A stretch of 8,557 nucleotides of DNA from Campylobacterota bacterium (GTDB lineage Bacteria; Campylobacterota; Campylobacteria; Campylobacterales; Sulfurospirillaceae): positions 1-8,557 of the forward strand of contig RZYK01000079.1 of assembly GCA_009930355.1 (NCBI GenBank), written 5' to 3'. The translations under genes were made by a program, and so were the position numbers. Below are positions 6,631-8,557 of this stretch, in pieces. Positions within the stretch are counted from its first letter, which is position 1. Every line of letters begins with the position of its first letter. The notes under the pieces were generated by a model that was not told where the DNA came from, ran no database searches, and saw only the letters and a list, made by a program, of their open reading frames with translations.

Positions 6631-7631
6631 GCAAAAAAATACTTCTCTCTCATGGCGGTGGCGGTGAAGAGACGCAAAGTTTGATTAAAGAGCTTTTTTT
6701 TAAACACTTTGAGAATGAGATTTTACTGCGTATGGAAGATGCGGCAAACTTGATTATGGATAGCACAAATATTGCATTTACGACAGATTCTTTTACGGTA
6801 AGTCCTCTTTTTTTTAACGGAGGAAATATTGGAAAGCTTGCCATTGCAGGAACGGTGAATGACCTTTCGATGATGGGCGCAAAGCCAAAATATTTAACCT
6901 GTTCGTTTATGATTGAAGAGGGGTTTGAATACGCAAAGCTGGAAGAAATTGTTATCAGTATGCGTGATGAGATGGCAAAAAATGGTGTAAAAATTGTAGC
7001 GGGTGATACCAAGGTCGTACCAAAAGGTGGTGTTGATGGTCTTTTTATTAATACAACAGGTATTGGGGAAATCATCTATAAAGGTATTTCTGCACATCAT
7101 TTAGCAAACGATGATGTCATTATCGTTTCACATGAAGTGGGTAATCATGGGGCATGTATTTTAGCCACACGTGAAGAGATAGAGCTTGAGAGTGAGCTTC
7201 AAACCGATTGTGCAAGTTTATGGAAACCTGTGGAAGCACTCATACATGCAGGTGTAAAAATCCATGCACTTCGTGATGCAACCCGTGGAGGGCTTAGTGC
7301 GGTACTTAATGAATGGGCTGAGACATCAAAGGTGTGTATTGAAGTGGATGAGGCTAAAATCCCTGTGGCAAAAGAGGTTAAAGGGATATGTGAGCTATTA
7401 GGCTTTGAGCCTTATGAGTTCGCTAATGAGGGTACGATGGTGATTGCCTTGCCAAAAGAAGAGGCACTAAAAGCGCTTGACGTGCTTCAACACTTTCCAG
7501 AAACAGCACAGGCTACTATTATTGGAAAAGTGACACAGGCCTTTACATGTAAAGTTGTTTTGCACACACCATGGGGAAGTGAACGATTTTTGGAACCTCC
7601 TAAAGGTGAATTACTTCCAAGGATTTGTTAA
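6627..7631 (+). CDS. hypE: Hydrogenase maturation protein HypE
   Basis: HypE receives the carbamoyl group from HypF on its C-terminal cysteine and dehydrates it with ATP to a thiocyanate, the donor of the CN ligands. The 334-residue product has the AIR-synthase/PurM-like fold signatures: GGGGEET at 10-16, TTDSF at 52-56, GTVNDLSMMGAKP at 75-87, AGDTKV at 125-130 and RDATRGGL at 216-223. It ends in PRIC with Cys334 as the acceptor, so the key residue is present and the protein is complete. The stretch VGNHGA at 171-176 has Asn where I recall GDHG in many HypE proteins; whether this is common in the group is unknown to me. The ATG overlaps the hypD stop by 4 bases, and AAAGGAA lies just upstream. 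Confidence 0.97.
   Translation: MSKKILLSHGGGGEETQSLIKELFFKHFENEILLRMEDAANLIMDSTNIAFTTDSFTVSPLFFNGGNIGKLAIAGTVNDLSMMGAKPKYLTCSFMIEEGFEYAKLEEIVISMRDEMAKNGVKIVAGDTKVVPKGGVDGLFINTTGIGEIIYKGISAHHLANDDVIIVSHEVGNHGACILATREEIELESELQTDCASLWKPVEALIHAGVKIHALRDATRGGLSAVLNEWAETSKVCIEVDEAKIPVAKEVKGICELLGFEPYEFANEGTMVIALPKEEALKALDVLQHFPETAQATIIGKVTQAFTCKVVLHTPWGSERFLEPPKGELLPRIC
7541..7554. repeat. CTTTACATGTAAAG palindrome, copy 5
   Basis: This is a 14-base perfect palindrome near the 3' end of hypE. It is read in frame as Phe-Thr-Cys-Lys (Thr307-Cys308-Lys309), in a variable part of the C-terminal domain. Its core matches the nikR terminator palindrome over the whole 14 bases. Confidence 0.6.
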
Positions 7632-7972
7632 TGCATGAATTTTCCATTGTAAATGCACTTTTAGAAATGTGTGAAAAAAATGCCAAAGAACATCATGCAA
7701 CAAAAGTGACAAAAGTAGAGATAAAAGTAGGAAAGCTCAGTGGCATTGAACCACATTTACTTGAAACGGCATTTGATACGTTTAAAGAAGAGAGTATTTG
7801 TGATGGAGCTGAGTTTGTTATGCATCTTCAAGATGTTGTGATTCGATGTGAAGCCTGTCAAAAAGAGGCAACATTAAATACCAATGAATTTATTTGTCCC
7901 TTTTGTACAAGTACGGATTTAACCGTTATAGATGGTGAAGAGATGTTCTTGATGCACTTAGAAATGGAGTAA
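7631..7972 (+). CDS. hypA: Nickel metallochaperone HypA
   Basis: HypA binds nickel and, with HypB, hands it to the hydrogenase; in some Campylobacterota it also serves urease. The 113-residue product starts with MHEFSI, where His2 and the N-terminus form the nickel site. It has a zinc-binding loop with Cys73-x2-Cys76 and Cys89-x2-Cys92. The start must be ATG 7631, because the functional N-terminus is Met-His-Glu; the in-frame TTG at 7625 would add two residues and bury His2. AAGGA at 7619-7623 lies 7 bases upstream. The A of the hypE TAA is the first base of the ATG, so the two are coupled. It closes the hypBCDEA set. Confidence 0.97.
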   Translation: MHEFSIVNALLEMCEKNAKEHHATKVTKVEIKVGKLSGIEPHLLETAFDTFKEESICDGAEFVMHLQDVVIRCEACQKEATLNTNEFICPFCTSTDLTVIDGEEMFLMHLEME

Positions 7973-7992
7973 TCAGCACCTAAGAGAGTGTA

Positions 7993-8557
7993 ATGTATAA
8001 TCAGTTATCACCTTTTTTGTATTGCTTGCAGTGCAAAAAAGTTTATAAAACTGAAAGAGATCAAATGTTAGACGATTTAAGACGTGCATGTGTTGAAGAT
8101 TTACCAGATATTATTAAAATTTATAATGAAGCGATTAAAGACGGAATTTCGACTTCTGATACAAAGATGGTCAGCATTGAAGAGAAATTAGCGTGGTTTA
8201 ATGCTCACGATGAGGCGCATCCTATTTTAGTAAAAGCTTATTGTGGTCGCATTATTGCATGGATTAGTTTTCAGCCCTTTTATCAAAATGTTCCTGTGTA
8301 TGCTCAGAGTTCGTTTATAAATATCTTTATTGATAAAAATTTTCAAGGTAAAAAATTAGGACAACAATTTTTAAAAGAAGCAATTGAACAAGCACAAGCA
8401 GGAAAGATTAAAACCTTACTTGCGCTTATTTTTGCAGATAATCCAGCAAGCCTAAAATTGTTTAAAAAATTAGGCTTTAAAGAGTGGGGGCATTTAAGTC
8501 ATGTTGCCTGTGTGGATGGGATAGATAAAGATCTTCTCGTTTTAGGACTTCGGATAC
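7993..8557 (+). CDS. GNAT N-acetyltransferase of the phosphinothricin-acetyltransferase type (3' end outside window)
   Basis: From ATG 7993 the frame stays open for 188 codons to the window edge. From the internal ATG 8065 the product reads as a GNAT acetyltransferase: LRRACVEDLPDIIKIYNEAI at the start, HPILVKA and GRIIAWISFQPF in the core, the acetyl-CoA loop QGKKLG (residues 94-99 from 8065), then ADNPASLKLFKKLGFKEWGHL. This order fits the PAT/YncA group, which acetylates small amines or amino-acid-like compounds; the substrate here is unknown. Only a few C-terminal residues are probably missing. The start is uncertain. ATG 7993 lies 20 bases after hypA and adds 24 in-frame residues containing YCLQCKKVY, a zinc-knuckle-like Cys-x2-Cys. 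ATG 8065 matches the usual family start. Neither has a strong Shine-Dalgarno site (AAGAGAG near 7982, AAAGAGA near 8054). It may be the last gene of the hyp transcript, but no link to hydrogenase is evident. Confidence 0.8.
   Translation, partial: MYNQLSPFLYCLQCKKVYKTERDQMLDDLRRACVEDLPDIIKIYNEAIKDGISTSDTKMVSIEEKLAWFNAHDEAHPILVKAYCGRIIAWISFQPFYQNVPVYAQSSFINIFIDKNFQGKKLGQQFLKEAIEQAQAGKIKTLLALIFADNPASLKLFKKLGFKEWGHLSHVACVDGIDKDLLVLGLRI
8012..8041 (+). other. 13-bp hairpin with CTTG loop before or within the acetyltransferase gene
   Basis: CTTTTTTG at 8012-8019 pairs perfectly with CAAAAAAG at 8034-8041. The inner bases continue as T-G, A-T, T-G, T-A and G-C around a CTTG loop at 8025-8028, giving 13 pairs including two wobbles. 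G(CUUG)C is a known stable RNA tetraloop. No T run follows, so it does not look like a terminator. If translation starts at 7993 it encodes the Cys-x2-Cys segment; if it starts at 8065 it lies in the leader. Confidence 0.4.

Noticed and set aside
6650..7075. 141-codon minus-strand open frame within hypE
   Set aside because: It is fully contained in an unmistakable hypE, with a composition typical of an antisense shadow and no recognisable domain. The other overlapping open frames in the window were rejected for the same reason.

Overview
The window is a NiFe-hydrogenase maturation locus from a low-GC bacterium. The best match is a Campylobacterota (Epsilonproteobacteria) genome, most likely Sulfurospirillum or a close relative. 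That assignment is an inference from gene content (a HydE-like protein next to hypF, nikR, then hypBCDEA), AT-rich codon use and protein style. No marker gene proves it.

Layout: (1) 1-942, the 3' part of a gene for a HydE-like hydrogenase assembly protein, whose C-terminus resembles the Kae1-like domain of HypF; (2) 944-3160, hypF, coupled to the gene before it; (3) 3246-3659, nikR, a nickel-responsive ribbon-helix-helix regulator with its own short leader, ending in a palindromic terminator; (4) 3663-4346 on the minus strand, convergent with nikR and divergent from hypB, a zinc-ribbon/HTH protein resembling IS1595-type transposases but with no visible IS ends; (5) 4441-7972, a tightly packed hypB-hypC-hypD-hypE-hypA operon with overlapping or nearly touching genes; (6) 7993 to the right edge, a GNAT acetyltransferase of the phosphinothricin-acetyltransferase type, cut by the window end, with an in-frame cysteine-containing N-terminal extension. 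No stretch over 300 bases lacks a gene. I saw no rRNA, tRNA or CRISPR.

How the genes work together: HypF makes the cyanide ligand precursor from carbamoyl phosphate and passes it to the C-terminal cysteine of HypE. HypC and HypD assemble the Fe(CN)2CO unit. HypA and the His-rich GTPase HypB deliver nickel. NikR could link expression to nickel supply. All six hyp genes are present and look intact. The partial HydE-like gene suggests that hydrogenase structural genes lie to the left, outside the window.

The most unusual signals are: the palindrome TACATGTA (extended TTTACATGTAAA), found five times, four in genes and always read as Thr-Cys-Lys, and once as the nikR terminator, where it also supplies the last codons and stop of the opposing gene; the single transposase-like gene inside a metal-cofactor locus; and a 13-bp hairpin with a CTTG loop in the possible 5' extension of the last gene.
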